Shown piece after piece: positions 15,098 to 30,000 of a stretch of 64,000 nucleotides of DNA. Position 1 is the stretch's first letter; the number at the start of each line of letters is the position of its first letter. Position numbers and translations under genes: made by a program. Source of the DNA: Lineus longissimus (Eukaryota > Nemertea > Pilidiophora > Heteronemertea > Lineidae); contig NC_088309.1 of assembly GCF_910592395.1 (NCBI RefSeq), positions 27,406,599-27,470,598 of the forward strand. The letters are read 5' to 3'. The notes under the pieces were generated by a model, which made no database searches, was not told the origin of the DNA, and saw only the letters and a list, made by a program, of their open reading frames with translations.

Positions 15098-18000
15098 CTG
15101 AAAGGGAGAAGAGCAGCCTCAGGAAAAGATGTTCAGACAACAGATAGATCATTACCAATGGTAACCTATTCTACTTTAGGTGAACCTATTGAAGGTACCA
15201 AGGCTATTTAAAGCTTAAACTGAACATGTCATTTTCTATCTTCATATATTGGCCAAGCTGCAAGATCAACATCATTGTTGTCACACACACATCCCATGTA
15301 GCTATATAGCACTAGGGGTATCAACCTAGATTAAGTGTCTATTTCTTGACCGCATGGCTGATGAAAAACTTGAGATCAACAGTTTGAGAACTTCACATAG
15401 ATATGGCTGGATTCTTGTTGATTCTTAATGAGTGCATCTCCAAATGTTCTGCTTACCACTTTGCAGTGTTGCCACCTTGTGTTCAGCTTCCCCTAGTTTC
15501 TTGGCGACCGACAGTTGACTTTCTTGTCGTTGTTGTTCCTTCTCAGCAAACAATCTCTGCAGTTCCCGTTCTTTCTCCTTGGCCTTCGCCTAAAAGGAGA
15601 CAAAAATAAGTATTCGACAAAAATGTACGTCTCAATAAGAAGTGAAACAGTTTGATTGAGCAAGTGCTGCACATGGATTTACAGGGTTGCCATTCAATGA
15701 TCTTTGGTGATTCAGTCCAGTTCTACGTAATATGATAAGCTTTTTGGCTCTTTGTAGACTTTGTCTAAAGCTGAATAAGCTAAAGGCATTAGCTTTGAAT
15801 ATTTCTGCATTTCACTTGAGGTTTAAGAAGCTATGGTTTAGTGTTATTTGATTTTGAAGCAAATAGTTGTCATCAATTGTTTGAGGAACGAGCGTTATGG
15901 TTTTACAGCAGGTTTGTTCAAACTCAGCATCAACAGAATCAACTGCATTTCTTGCCAATATTTGATAACCTCAAATACTGGCTCTCAACGTCTCCTGACC
16001 ATTGACATTTCCAGTTGGGTGGAAAAAAATGCAGCAAAAGGATGCTATAAGAAATATTGGCTTGGGAAGCCATAGATGTTTTATTGTGGCCCGTAACATT
16101 ACACAGACTTCAGAGCTTTCAAGTCAAAGGAGAGCCACTCAGTGATTTGCCGCGGAACAATCAATGATGTGTTGGTCAATAGAAGGCCACCTTTTACAGG
16201 TCACACATATGAAGGAGATAGCAAGAGGAAAATTCAAAATCTATCCACTTTGCAAGATCAAAAAGATGGCATAAGTTTGGAATCAACAACGTAAATGCCA
16301 CGGGTGACTACCCTTTCTAAGGAAGAAGGGGCGTGAAGACTGCTCTAGGCTTGATTTGGACAGTAGCATTGAAAAGCTTTCCAAGTCTTTTGCAACCCTG
16401 CTTTATTGATAAAGCCAAGAAGTCTTACTAACCACGGTACCCCTCAACTCACTCGCCCTCTTCTCCATCTAGTCTACAACTTAATCAATTCCTCACTCAT
16501 CATCAGGAGTCTAAGCTTGGCTTTAAAATCTTTGATGTGGCACGTTTCATATTTCATATTTCATGCACCTGAAGTACATGTTGGGAAGACACAGTCGTGA
16601 ACACTAAAATCATACCAATGTTTTGGTAGAAGAGAAAATGACAAGGCAGGAGAGGGCCGCAGGGACACAAACCACTGCTGAGAACAACACCAAGGAACTT
16701 GTCATAAGTTGTCACAAAGTTCGAAGCGAATCATTGTCACCAATATGATAAAACAGATCAAGAGAAAACCGCCAATTTTTTGTTGATCCATCCAGGTGAA
16801 ATCCATGTGGTGGCAATCAGATCAAATGACTCTGCGGCCGATATCGTTATCGAAATCCCTGATCACCCACCCATCATAATCATCCAAAATGACCACCGCA
16901 AATTCGCCGACATGAGAAACAAGATATCGATCAAACGGGGAAAACTCCATAGTGATTACAAGGGGGGGTTAATGAGGTCGAAATTAGCTGATCAATTAGA
17001 TGAGGATGAAGGCAAGAGTCGAGGAAGGCAGACAGGTGGATGGGTCTCACCTCAGGAACTATTTCTACCAACCAGATATATTGATGTAAGAATTGATTAG
17101 CGCTTGCTTTTATATTAGGCTGCGACATTACGAATTCAAAGCAATCTCGTTGTAATCAATGAATATGCAGGGGCCCAGGAGAGCGACATCAATAGGATCT
17201 GACAAGCAGCCAAGTCTTTAGGTAGCGGATACTGATAGCACTGATGCAACACATCAAAGAAGATCCATATGTCAACGGCTTGGCATATTGGCTGCGACTC
17301 ACCATCAATCAGAAGGTTTGATATTTTGTGGGAACAAAGCCCCGATGATTAAATGGGGTGGAAGGGAAGCCGCTCGGCTGTGTGATTGATATTACATTTT
17401 TATGTAAAACTGATACAAGACAAAGTCGCAAGTGATCAGTCGAGATGCAACACAGATACAATTTCACCTCAAGCTCACCAAAATATTTCCAACAGGATAT
17501 TGTACATTGATGTACTGGTGAGCCAAGGAAACTTCAGATGAAATCATTTATGATTATTTTGATGATGATCTCAAACCTAAACCCAATAGCTGTCCAGCTC
17601 ACTGGATAATTTCTGCTTGCTCAAAGTGTGTGCCAAAAGATGTCCAATATAACATCTTTGAGGCAATCAGTATTGCATGATTAATGGGTATGTTGTGGTG
17701 TTTAGTGGTGTGGTTTGAAGTGTGTCAACAATGCTGGCCTAATCAAGACCCAATGATCACACTACAACTCTAATAGTGGTGCAGATTCTTTCTTTGCAAA
17801 TCAGTCTCTATCAGTTCGGAGTTGTACACAGACAACACCAATGAAGGTTATCTCTATTTTTCCTCCTGTTAGCTGCCAATGCTGGTTCACTATTGTTTCT
17901 AAACTGCCCTATGCTTACCTGGGAAGCAACTTCCATTTTGTCCTCATATTCTTTGAGTTTTTCTTTCAGCAGCTTGATAGTAACTTCTGCAAAAAGAACA

Positions 18001-21000
18001 ATTCAGAAAACAGATTAGTCGTGAAAAGCTTCAAATCCTTTGATTCATCGCCAAATCTTGTCATCAAGTCAAGTGTTGAAGCAAGCTGACTGGACTCAAG
18101 TTGATCACAACAAACAGTAAACTAGTTTTCAGATTTTAACAAAGACTTCGAAAACCACCACAAATGTCAAAGAGATGACACCAGCTTTACAAATCATAAA
18201 TTGCTGGAAAGCGGTTTACCATCATCTATTAGCAGTATAAAAGGAAATGTGTGATCTTTCATTAGGAAATAGGCAAAGTCAGACTACAAGTGGCCATATA
18301 ACAGTACTGACTTGGGGCAATGTTCCTGTTTAAAATAATGCACAATGGAGAAAATGTTTCAAAAATATTCCATATCAAAGCGAGATTTGTATTGTAGTAA
18401 CATCATACCATTGAGATGTGCCTGGTAAAGTGAAAGTTTTGCAATTCTATTGACATTTTGAGACAGAACGCTATTCGATCCATCCGCCAGCTTTGGCAAA
18501 ACGGTGTCAAATGATTGTATTGGAGATGCAAAATTTCAAATAATCTTAACGCTTTCACCCATGGGGCACCATGGACTGAATGCTTTTTAGCGAAAAGCTG
18601 ACATTTACAAGACACTGGCTTTTGATGTCAGGTCAATTTTCATGATAATCACATTAGATTAGTTGTTTTAGATAAACTAACTCAAAGCAGTTTAGCATCC
18701 CGGATTTCCAATTGAAAAATCACAACTCGTTCTTTGTCTTTGTACCACGTGATATGAATTGCGTGGATGTTGATGTTTGAGAGGAAGTTTGTCTTAGTAC
18801 AAAACTAAAGGTTTTCCACATCAAACCAACGTCTCCAAACTTACATGTGGATTGGGTTGACTTGCACATCAAATTCCAAACAACTTTTTTACTTATTCTG
18901 GGGTTTAGATGGGAATTTTTGGTAATTCGGGTGTATTCAGTTGCAGCTTGGTGTAAAAATGCTCATTTTGACATACAAAATATGCCAATACCCAAAACAT
19001 TGTAGCTCAGTTATTCAGAATCACATCAAAGGCTCACGAGATCAGACACCTTTGCCCATCTGGGTTATGCATCAACTAATTAACTATTTTCACTGCCAGG
19101 ACCAGCAGTATCTGTCCCTAACCCCACTGGGGGTGATCATCTTACGTAAATGGCCAGGTCCCTGTCCCAATCGATCAATCAGGACATTACTAAATCAATG
19201 GCTGCACCGTCCTCGTGAGAAAGTGGGAAAATAGCATGGCTCATCCATCAAGGATGATCAAACGCCAATTGCTATGCAACGCATGTAAACTGACATCATA
19301 TAGATCAGGTTTATTATCTATCAAGACCTCTTTGATGGGCATAAAAATGCCATGCACATGGTGAGATATTCCAGCTCCGAACAGATCGCATAGAAAAACG
19401 CCAGCAGAATAGCGAGATATGAGCATTGGGGAAAGAAACATCATCATTGACATGCGCTGGAGTGAGCGATTCTAAAAACCAGCCCACTTTCACAATATTA
19501 AAGGTACTTTAATGCAAATTAGATGGGAATGCACAATTCGGAGCCTGTTTGAGATGATAATGATTTTTCTCTGACAGGAGTTTTTTCATTGTGTATTCTG
19601 ATAGAGGAAACAATTGGGGGAAGCAGTGGGTATTGAGTATTCCATCCAAGTCGAGCTTTCTAATAAACCATGTCACTAGAGCTATGAAGTTCTGACAGAG
19701 CAACCGATGTCAGCCATTTCTATGGCAGGGAGCGCAAGAGTTAAAAGTTACCCCATTAACAAACTCATTGTAATTCATCTCCAAAAATAACTTTTTCCAC
19801 GGCAAACATCCACCACTGACATGTATTTGCCAGTCTGATCAAAGGTATCAATGAAGGCTCAAGTAGGTCATCACCGCACCAAAGGCAAAGGAACCAATAG
19901 GCGTTTTTACACGGTGCGGGTTCAAGCCGGATCGAGACTAGTTCAGGTACCAGCCGGTTTATTTTCCCTCGTGTAAAAGCGAACCTACCGTCCTGAACCC
20001 TCCTGGTCCGAGGCGGGTTCCGATCGCCGGTCTCGGGTCGGTGCAGGCCGGTGTAGGCCGGTGGAGGAGGGTTTATTTATGCGTGTAAAAGCGAACCGGC
20101 TCCGAGCCGGTTTGCACACGGTACTCGCGTGACGTCATTCGCGGGAATAGCTGCCGTGTTCCTGGCATGAAATTTTCCGCGGAAAGAAACTGCTGTGAAA
20201 TCTTCAATTTATCGAGAGCAAGAGCTTTCTTTCCATACAAATGCTGTGTACAAAGCAAAAACTCTGCATCTCACCGGCGCCATCGTAAACCATTTTGTAT
20301 TATTTGTTGTTGTGATATTTTCGTAGCTCCACCGCCAGTAGGATTGATCAGCGCCACCAATTGACGATGTTAGTGACGAACCGGCCTGGAGCCGGATCGA
20401 GGCCAGATCGTCGAACCGTCCCCGTGTAAAAGCGAAATGAACCGTCCTGAACCGAACACGCCTCGTGACGGTTCAGGAGGGTTGTCTTGAACCAGCACCG
20501 TGTAAAAAGGCCTAATATCTCCTTTAGGTACCTCGTAAACGAGACATTTTATTAGCTGTCACCTGTGAGAATTATCTCCGCAATAAGCAGAAAAGAAAGA
20601 GTGCTTGTCTGCAGGTAAAACTGGTTACCATTGGTTTTGATTTGTGATGGCCCTCGCAGATTTTTATTTCAGGTTGCTGCACCAAAACTCTTTTGTTTGC
20701 GGGGTGCTTTAGCTATGAAAACATACCTTGGTTCTTCACTTCAGCAAATTCATTGTTGTAATCATCTAATGTTTCTCTCAGTTGCTTGTTTTCTATCTCA
20801 AGGTCCTGTGATTTGTGAGCTCGTTTCTGGAGTTGAAGGGCATGCTCTAGCACCGGCACAGGGTCTGAAAATCAAACATGATTATTTACATTTCACAATA
20901 TCATAAGAGTAAGTTTCATAACATGCTGTGAAGAGACCAATGAAAAGCTGCAGAGGTGTCTCCACCAACTGACTGACTGTTTCATCAGAGCTTCCATCCA

Positions 21001-24000
21001 TCTTCTGTGTGTATTGGCAAACCAATGAGCAGCAATATTTCAGTTGTTGACTGTTCCAATCAAGCCAATTTCAACAGTTCCTACCATTCAGCAAACAATC
21101 ACCTGTACTAGTCTTCTTTACATGTAGCTTACAACTGGATCTGATGAGTCTGAAGATCAGCATCCATCCTCAGTTTCAGCTGGTCATCCAGACCATCCAT
21201 GATCAATTGAAGTGTGTGAAAGGAGGCCTGTAAAATGTCGATGGCTCATCAACTGGTCAAGTGATATTTTATTGTCACACCTATCTGGGGAAATAATCAG
21301 CATTTTTCCATGTCTTACCTGGCAGATCAATGAGTCTTTTATAGATTGTCAGGAAAGATGCTTCAGCTGCTTTGCTTCTCTTTGATAAGGCATCGATCTC
21401 ACCTTGGAAACTTTTCAGGAGGGGAGCTACAACTTTTCGGATGTCCTGAAAAATATGATGAGGAATCGCACATTAGTTACGTTACTGAGGTTGTCTCTTA
21501 TTATAGTGACTTGTAGTCAAGAACTGCTGGCATATCAAACTCATCATTAGATACCATCTTCTTGGACCACGAGATGAGACATTGGGTGATATGAATAAAG
21601 ACTAGCAAATGCTTTTACTTCAGTTTTGTACAGAAAGGCCTAGTGTAAATGTACATAGAGTTTTAGATAAAAGCATTTGCTAGTCTTTATTCATATCACC
21701 GATTGCGTCACAGCATGTCAAACCCCTCGCTCAATCCAAACACTGCTACAACGTCTGACCTAAAACAAAAACATTAAATTCTAAAGAGAGAGAGAAATTG
21801 AAGTTAGGTTTATCAATTTCCAAACCAGTAGACTCCTCTGAACATACTGTCTTATTTGATAGTCCTCTTTGTTCCTAGCAGCTACATCTTCTCCTATGAA
21901 CTTTGTACCCATCAATATCGGCAATCTTGATAGGACAAATCATGTCAATGCAGGACAAGCAACACAAACAACCTCGAGTAAAAGTGTCCCCAAAGGTTAC
22001 AGAGGAAGATGACTCTATCCAACAATATCAATGAATGATGTCCAATCTTTAAGTGGCTTTATAGGTCACTTCAGATAATGGCCATGGCTTGCATTAGTGA
22101 TGGGTGAATCGGAGGTTTACCCTAGCAACAATAATTATCTGTGCAAATAGCTGCATGCTCTAAATCACCAGCAGGACATTAAAATTCCAATAATGGCTGG
22201 CAGGGGGATAGATAATGGGTGCATGATGGCCATTGGACAAATAAGAGACACCAAGACACCTTCCGAAGAACACATTCCATGCCTCATCTGAGCTAGCATC
22301 AATTCACACAAGGATGTTGGGTCACCGAAACCATGCAGTAACACATTGCTTTTCTTTATTGAACTGCAAAATTCTTCATTGATGGCAGCAATTTATTTTG
22401 TTGGTGGCAATGTGTTTAAAAGTCTAGTCCATCTGAAGGACATTCACCTACGTGTACCCCTTGTTCCAATATCTTATCTAGTAACCCAGTCCATTGAGAC
22501 CTGATTGAAGATGTCAATATCATGATGCCTGATTATGTAACTTGTGACCAGTTATCATTTGCATACCCATCTAGCCAATGTCTGCATCAGAATGCTAGCC
22601 TCAAGACATTCCCCTAAGAAGCCACCAAGACTGGTAGTGACCACATCTCAAGTAACATGCTCAAAGCTGTTCCCTTGTTGTCGACTTTAATAGGGTCATC
22701 ACTGATCCAGCATTTTCAACCATCATTACTTCACAATGACACCTCCATTCTATCAGTTCTTGAATCTTCCCTTGCAAACCTCACATTGTCCGTGCCAAGT
22801 CAAGCAAGGATGCTCTATAAATCAGTTCAAAATCTCCCATCACAGACAACAACTTCTGGCGCACAGAAAACCGGACTTAGGGAGTGACAAGCCTGATCAA
22901 CAATAGCCATTGCAACACACACAAGAATGATTTATTGAAGAAAACGAGGCCAACCGACAGCATTTCTGGTCGAGTGATGCCGATCAATTCTGTGAATTCC
23001 TAATGGATGGTGGTCTGATCTGAATAGTGTTTTTCCATAGATAAAACTTCCTGTTCATTGGTGCCGAGCCATTACCTATCACTTCAATAGGATTTCAGCT
23101 TCATCAGTTTGACAAAAGGTGCAAGTCATGAACAATGCCTGGATCACAGACACAGGAAACCTATTGGAACAAAATTGTCAGACACTTCAACATTCTGTTG
23201 GATAAACTGCGCAATTCCTTTATACTTCAGTTTTCCTTGTAATTGTACCAAGCTTGAGATCAGAACGACCCAAGACCAAAATCTTGCTCATCATAACTTT
23301 ATTTGACGTTGGATCTATTGCTTTTGCATCTCGAGCAAAATGGTAATTAACATAATTTTGGTTGTAAAAGTCACAATCAACATCTAACGGTTCTACCCAC
23401 CAACTAATTGTTCCAGACAACAATTTGCAATTTTCGAACACCAAGCTGTACACATTGTAAACCACAGAACAGCAATGTTTTAGTCGATTATCGTCAAAAT
23501 ACACCAACAAGAATGCACAATTGATTTTTCCTCATTTCAAAATGTTGCTAATGCATAATAAATGGGGAACATTGATACAATGCGATTTCACAGCACTTAA
23601 AACTATCGGGCGAAACCTTCCATTTCAACATTTCAATAGCTAGCACAGAATTATGGCATTTCTTAAAGGTGGTTGCTTTTCACCAGCTTGACACCCAATA
23701 TACCAGATAATCATAATCAACTGGGCTGGGGAGGGGGGCGGGGGCGGGGGAGGGGGACGGGGCTGGGGAGGTAGGTATCAAAACATCCAGGAAACTTTAG
23801 CCAAGCAAGCTAGGTAATGACAACTCCTACTCTGAGGAAAACAAACAGTCTTAATGGGATTTTACCCATCATCCTCAAAACAAGCTCAAGAGTGATAGTT
23901 TTAGCACATTTGAATCGATGTGCGGCAAATGAACAAGTAGATTTTGAATCGAAATGGCTGGACACGCTCTGAGGTAGTCTAGAGGCGCATTATTAGGACT

Positions 24001-27000
24001 AAGGCTGAATAATTGAAACACTAGAGGAGCAATGATGACATGATTTTAATTGGGTACTTTATCATGAGGCCTGTCACTTGGAACCACCAACAGATATCAA
24101 TAGTCTGTCATTGGACAGTTGGAGTGGCCTGTTTTAAAACATGGAATGATTTTTATATTTGTACATGTTTCTGGTCAATAATCGTCTCGTGGTTATCGGT
24201 GATGCTGTGGTTACACAGTTTCGAGTATATTGACTTCTCCACATCATACTTCATATGTATGTGTGGCATAAAATACATAAGTGGCATTGAATATGTATGT
24301 GTTGGCAAAATAACTTTGACAGACGGGTGGTACATGATTGAATCGGTACGCGCCCGTGGGATCCTGGAGCCTCCCCACGAGGCGAGATGTCCTCCCAGTA
24401 GATATGTCAACTATACATAAAACTACATAGTTAGATTAAAAATCCATCTAATGATAATATCTACCAGTTTCAGCGATTAATTAGATTATATCTTCACGAT
24501 TACAACTCATATCATTATCAGTTTGTTTGTTGATTTTATTATTTTTTCTTATTGTTTATTCATGACCAGTTTTAGTGAACAATGAATGAAATACAGCCTT
24601 CCTCATCCAGGCTTTGTTGATCTCAGATAACGAAAAGGATGTCTGATGAGATTTTTTAATCATCCAGGCGAGATTCCCTCTGCGAAGTTTTCATAAGTTT
24701 GGATATAAACATATGTGGCACGCAAGAATCAACAGCCTTCTAATAATTAAGACCTGAACATTTTGAGGTGAAGGTCACAAGGTCAAAGTTAAAGGTCATT
24801 TCGTTGTCAGGAGTGCCTGCAACATGTTTTTGACTCTACTGAATTCTTGTATCATTGAATCAATTCAATCCAAAATGTTGGTCGTTGCATACTAAAGGGC
24901 CAATGATGAGCAGAAGATCATTGGGTCAAGGTCACAAGGTCAAAATGATATTAAAGTCATTTTATGATCATGGCTTTTGGATCTCTGGATCAGTTCAATC
25001 CAATGTAAATGATCAGAATAGAAGCTTTTCTCTACAGTGTCACAAGTTTAAAACACAAAATCTATACTTGCCAGTTTAGGCCTACTTCTCATCCTTTGAT
25101 AGCTTATAGCCGATTCATATTGAGCCAGCATCAAGGGTGAGTTTACTCTATAGTCATATTGGTAAACCCAGAACATCTATACCTAGATCAGTGAAAAACT
25201 GCTCAGATAGAATTACATGTAGAGGATAGAATGTGAATACCCTGCTAGTAACAGGAGCACATCAAATAGTCTGTAGGTTCATACTTGCAAAGATACATGC
25301 CTCTAAATAGACACTGGATACAAACAAGTATTCCGATAGTCATTTCAAGAATTGCTTGGCTTTTATCTCGCACAGCGCTTGTCAGGAAAAAAATGAAATG
25401 ATTTACACATAAAGAGAGCAGTGTTTCTGTAAGAGTTCAGTCAAACGGGCTGATGCATTCTCAACTTGTTCTACTGACTTTCTGACTTTAAAACTACTCG
25501 GATTTTGAAACACCAAGACACAAAGTGTTGATTTTGCAATGGAAATTGGTCATTTTGTTATTCATATAACAACGGTATCTCATCATTGAAATTAGGTGGA
25601 GTTTAATTGCTATATTTTTTCAATGTCAGATATTTCACTTAGAGAGGCTCGAACTTTTATTTGATATTTATTTTAGTTTGTCAATTTGAGTTACAAATGC
25701 ATCATAACTTGTCCATTAGGCGGTGCTACATTATTGGCGTGTAACTAAGCTGAAATAATTTTGCATCAGTAAATATGTTGTAACTGAAAAGTGCCTGGAG
25801 TAATAGAGATCAGATTCAGAATTAAAACTAATATGCTGATAATGCGGGAGGCATACTGCCTGAGGGCTGGCAGCTGTAAAAACTGTCATTGATATGTTCA
25901 ATCAATTTAGGCTTCCTTTGTCATTTCCCTTTTTTCATTCATGTAACTCTTTTATTGCCATTATAATAGTTTTTATGAGTTTGATACCCTTCTTCATTGT
26001 ATTTTATACTCATTTATCACCATAACTCACAAAAGTCACTTTTTGCAAGGTGAAAAATGGTAAAAGTCAGAGCTGTGGATGCATTGCTGCTCTTGACAGC
26101 ATGCATTCATTTTGCTTTGTGAATATGAGGGTTACTTTACTTGAACTTCAAGCAGCAGCACTCCAAAATTTTCCATGATCCATTTTTTTTAAATTTCTGA
26201 ACGCAATCACAAGAGCTTGCATGGCTCTTTTTACACTGAAATCATTCTCCGATAAATAAATCAACCTCAAGATATCAGAAATGATCACTCAGGTACCAAT
26301 AACAAAAAAAACCTCAAAGAAGCAATCAAGAAAACGTCAATATTTTTCTCACTGGCAATCACACGGGCATTTTCATGCCTTGCCAACCCCGCACAGATGA
26401 GTCCAAGTTCAAAGCCTCGAGATGAAGGTGTACATTTCCCCTAAAGACAAAAGACTGAAAAAACTAATCAAAGATTCATTACATGGAGTAGCTAGTCGAG
26501 CAATCAGTCATAAACAAATTGCCAGCAGAATGTTTGGTGCTGTGAAATGATCTGATCATTTATTATCCAGGTAAATGATCACAAATGCAGCATCTATTTT
26601 CGGGCTCTCCCCTGGTTTCTTCATCGAGTGATTAGTTTTCTCTTTGCTTGATCTCATCTCGGGGTACACTGCGATGATCCAAGGTAACCAGGGATCAGGT
26701 TGCATTCGCTCATGTCGTGTCAATATCATCGCTAATATGAACAACTGGGGGGACACAGCAATGAGACGTGACAACTTATTGTGCATTTGATGGTATAAAG
26801 TTCAAGGCTGGGATTTACAACTCAAACAGATCAGCGTGCAATTGAAATGTCAATGATGAATCCATCACAGTATGAGATATTCTGATGATATCATTTAGAT
26901 TCCCAGATGAAAACATCTTTAATCCTCAAGAGGATGGAAATTGAAAACAGCGAGTTCTAAAACCAAGGCATCATACAACCTCATCTGATCTCATAATGCT

Positions 27001-30000
27001 TGAAATTTTCCCCGAGTAAAATCTATAGATCAGCACAATTTGCAGGCCCATGCAATCTGGAAAATAGTTTGGGGATATTTGTTTTGGGATTTCTTGCATT
27101 TTCAAGAGGAACACTTTCTGATCAACCATTTCTATTCCAAATTCATGCGCTCTCATTCAGCATACCTATCAATAACGCAGTGTATAATGAAAATTAATTT
27201 GATATAAAATTTCATAAACACTGTATTAAAAGCTACAGCCCCACATCAAAGGCAAGAGGGATGGTATCCATTATCTATACCATGATCAATTTGATTATAT
27301 AGGAACGCATGACAATTAGCAATAAAGCAGCACTTTTTTCCATATCAATAATGCATGGATCCAATGACAATCATGATGATACATGTGATTATAAAGTTAG
27401 TAATATGATGTTTTTGTAGGAGTGATCAACAAGATAATGATCGGCCAGGATGAGAGATGCGAGGCTAAAGCACTATTACACCAAACCCAATATAAAGTCA
27501 AGTTTGCTCTCATACAGGTCTCTGTAGCACCCCAGCTGACGATGTTATCAAAGCCTCGTTCAAAGAGCGGGTGCCTTCCTAGCGTCTTCTGAGAAGTAAA
27601 GCAACACCCAGCCTGCAAAGAGGACAATCCACATGAACACGTTTTTTAAGACTTGAACTTTTGAAAAGCAAAAGTGGTGAATTAACGTCAACAAAGCCAA
27701 CCCGGTTGATTCATGCTCAACATGCTGAGCCACGTCTTAGCTTCTCGCCAAGACGTTACACCCAACACACATAAGGTCTGTATCATACTGCATCTCTAGT
27801 CAAAAGAATTATCAAGATACACCAAATAAAGCCGCCATCCATAATGAGAAGCTGGACACAGGCAGACTCGGGATACCCTATTATTATTAAAACAGATTCC
27901 CTGTAGGGATTTTTTCAACCAAAGTGTATCTTTTGTGTCGGTGCCGTGTTTATCATTAAGTTGTCCCAATAAGTTTTTGTAATACTAATCCAGGTGTCTT
28001 CCCTTGAGCGGTGTTTACGCCAGATTGGTTGAATACAATAAACCGCCGAACCTATACCGGGCACATTTCCATATTGATCAAGCCAAATGATCAACTGATT
28101 TACTTCCTTTTGTGCCCGTGGTGTACGCATCACCGGCTGCCTATAACCAATGGCAGATGGTCGAGAACTGACGCCATTACTTCATCTGGCTGACTGCACG
28201 ACCTAGGACTGATTCATGACAACAATATAACACATACACGAGAGATCAATGCATTATCTATAAATTTTGCTATGACTAGTCGGCTGTATCAAGAGAATCA
28301 TCGAACGGCTTTAGAGTCGATTTGCAGGTTTTCACATGTCCAACAAGTCAGAAATTTAAGAGGCGAATACCATGACAGTGCCACAATAGTTCACAACTGA
28401 CAATGCACCTCAAGACCAGCCGATCACTGCATTCATGTAACGTGTTTGCCTATTGGCATGGATCCATCATGTCTGTGTCTGTGATCCCAAACCATGGATC
28501 ACCACTGACCGGCTATCATACCGGTTCAAGAACATCGGCGAACAAGTTAGATTAGTGTAATTATCGAAGCGGTGCATGAAACGAATACTGGTCGCTGGAA
28601 CCGAGTCAAACTATTTACAGCCAATGGTGTCCTTTAGAGCAAGATGCAATACATGCTGATCAAGTAGGGCTGGAGAGTTTGTTCATCAATTGTCTCGTAG
28701 TAGGTCAATGATCAATTTGACTTGACATGTAAACCTTCCCTTCATCTTGATATTACCTATCATAGGCATGATACACATTGATTCAGATACTCAGCCAATT
28801 TAGGACACAAGAAACTTTATGGTGAATTGATGAGCAACATTCCAATTCAATTGATGAAACTCGGGTCAAGCATTGGCTGAGTCAGAGTGAGTGGCATTCT
28901 GGCTTTTGTTCTTTAGCAGCTCTAACTTCATCTAAAGAAGCTCTGGGATGCATTCACGCACAGACCTGATTATTTGTGTCCTGAGGCATGTCACTTCACC
29001 TCAGCAGTTGCTACTTTCTTCCAATGACATGAGATAGTTGTAAGCCAGTGCCTTGGGTGTTACACGCAGCCTGAACTTGTTTGCCCCCTTTTCCAAATAC
29101 AGGCGATAGAATTGATACCAATAGAAAAGAGTAGCCATGTCAAATCTGGCTAAGTTTTCATCAACCTATTATTAGCTCGTTTCCTTACTAACCAAAGCCA
29201 TGATACTTTCACCACTACCATAAAGGAAATTATTCATATTTGAAGGGCATTTGATGCAACCGGACACAATACTTATGAATGGTCCTACTACTCAAATAAT
29301 GCCACCGGAAATAAGGAATCATTTATTGGCAATACAGCCTACTCCATCAATTGAATGATTCGGCCTAGATGCAAAAACTCGAACACCACATTGAAATAAT
29401 TCAGAGGTGTTTGAGAGGAAGAGACCTGAATGTCTGAATCAGGTCATCTTTTTATACAGTGGTCCAATTTTCACTTGAAATAGATTTGTCATCGCTCAGA
29501 GCCATCAAAAGTTAGGATCTGGCTTTCTTCAGTGATTGAAAGTGTAGGCTCAAATCTATTTTGGGTCAAGTAACTCAACACATTTGAGAATGATTTTCGA
29601 CTGAACATATTTTGGTACATGCTGATTGGCAGATGAAATTAAACTGGTTTTGTATGTTGGTCATCCATCTTGAACAACGAGGTAGTGTACTAGTACACCG
29701 AACAGGATATTGCTTTAGCTTTAGCACACAGTTTCTTTTTCCCAACACCTACATACCAAGAAGGTTTGGGACTTCTTTCGGATATGAGCAATAAATCCCA
29801 CATCCCAGTCTGTAATTTGAGATGTTTGCCCATTGATTCAAAATTGAAATGAAAGTCTTCCAAGGATTCTGACTCTTCCCTTTAAACTAGAGACTTCTAA
29901 AGATGTTTCTCCAGGGTGAAACATTGAACTGATCATAAGGATAGATGCAATGCCAAGCATCCTAACAACCTATAAACCTGGGTAGGCCTATTTTAGCTGA

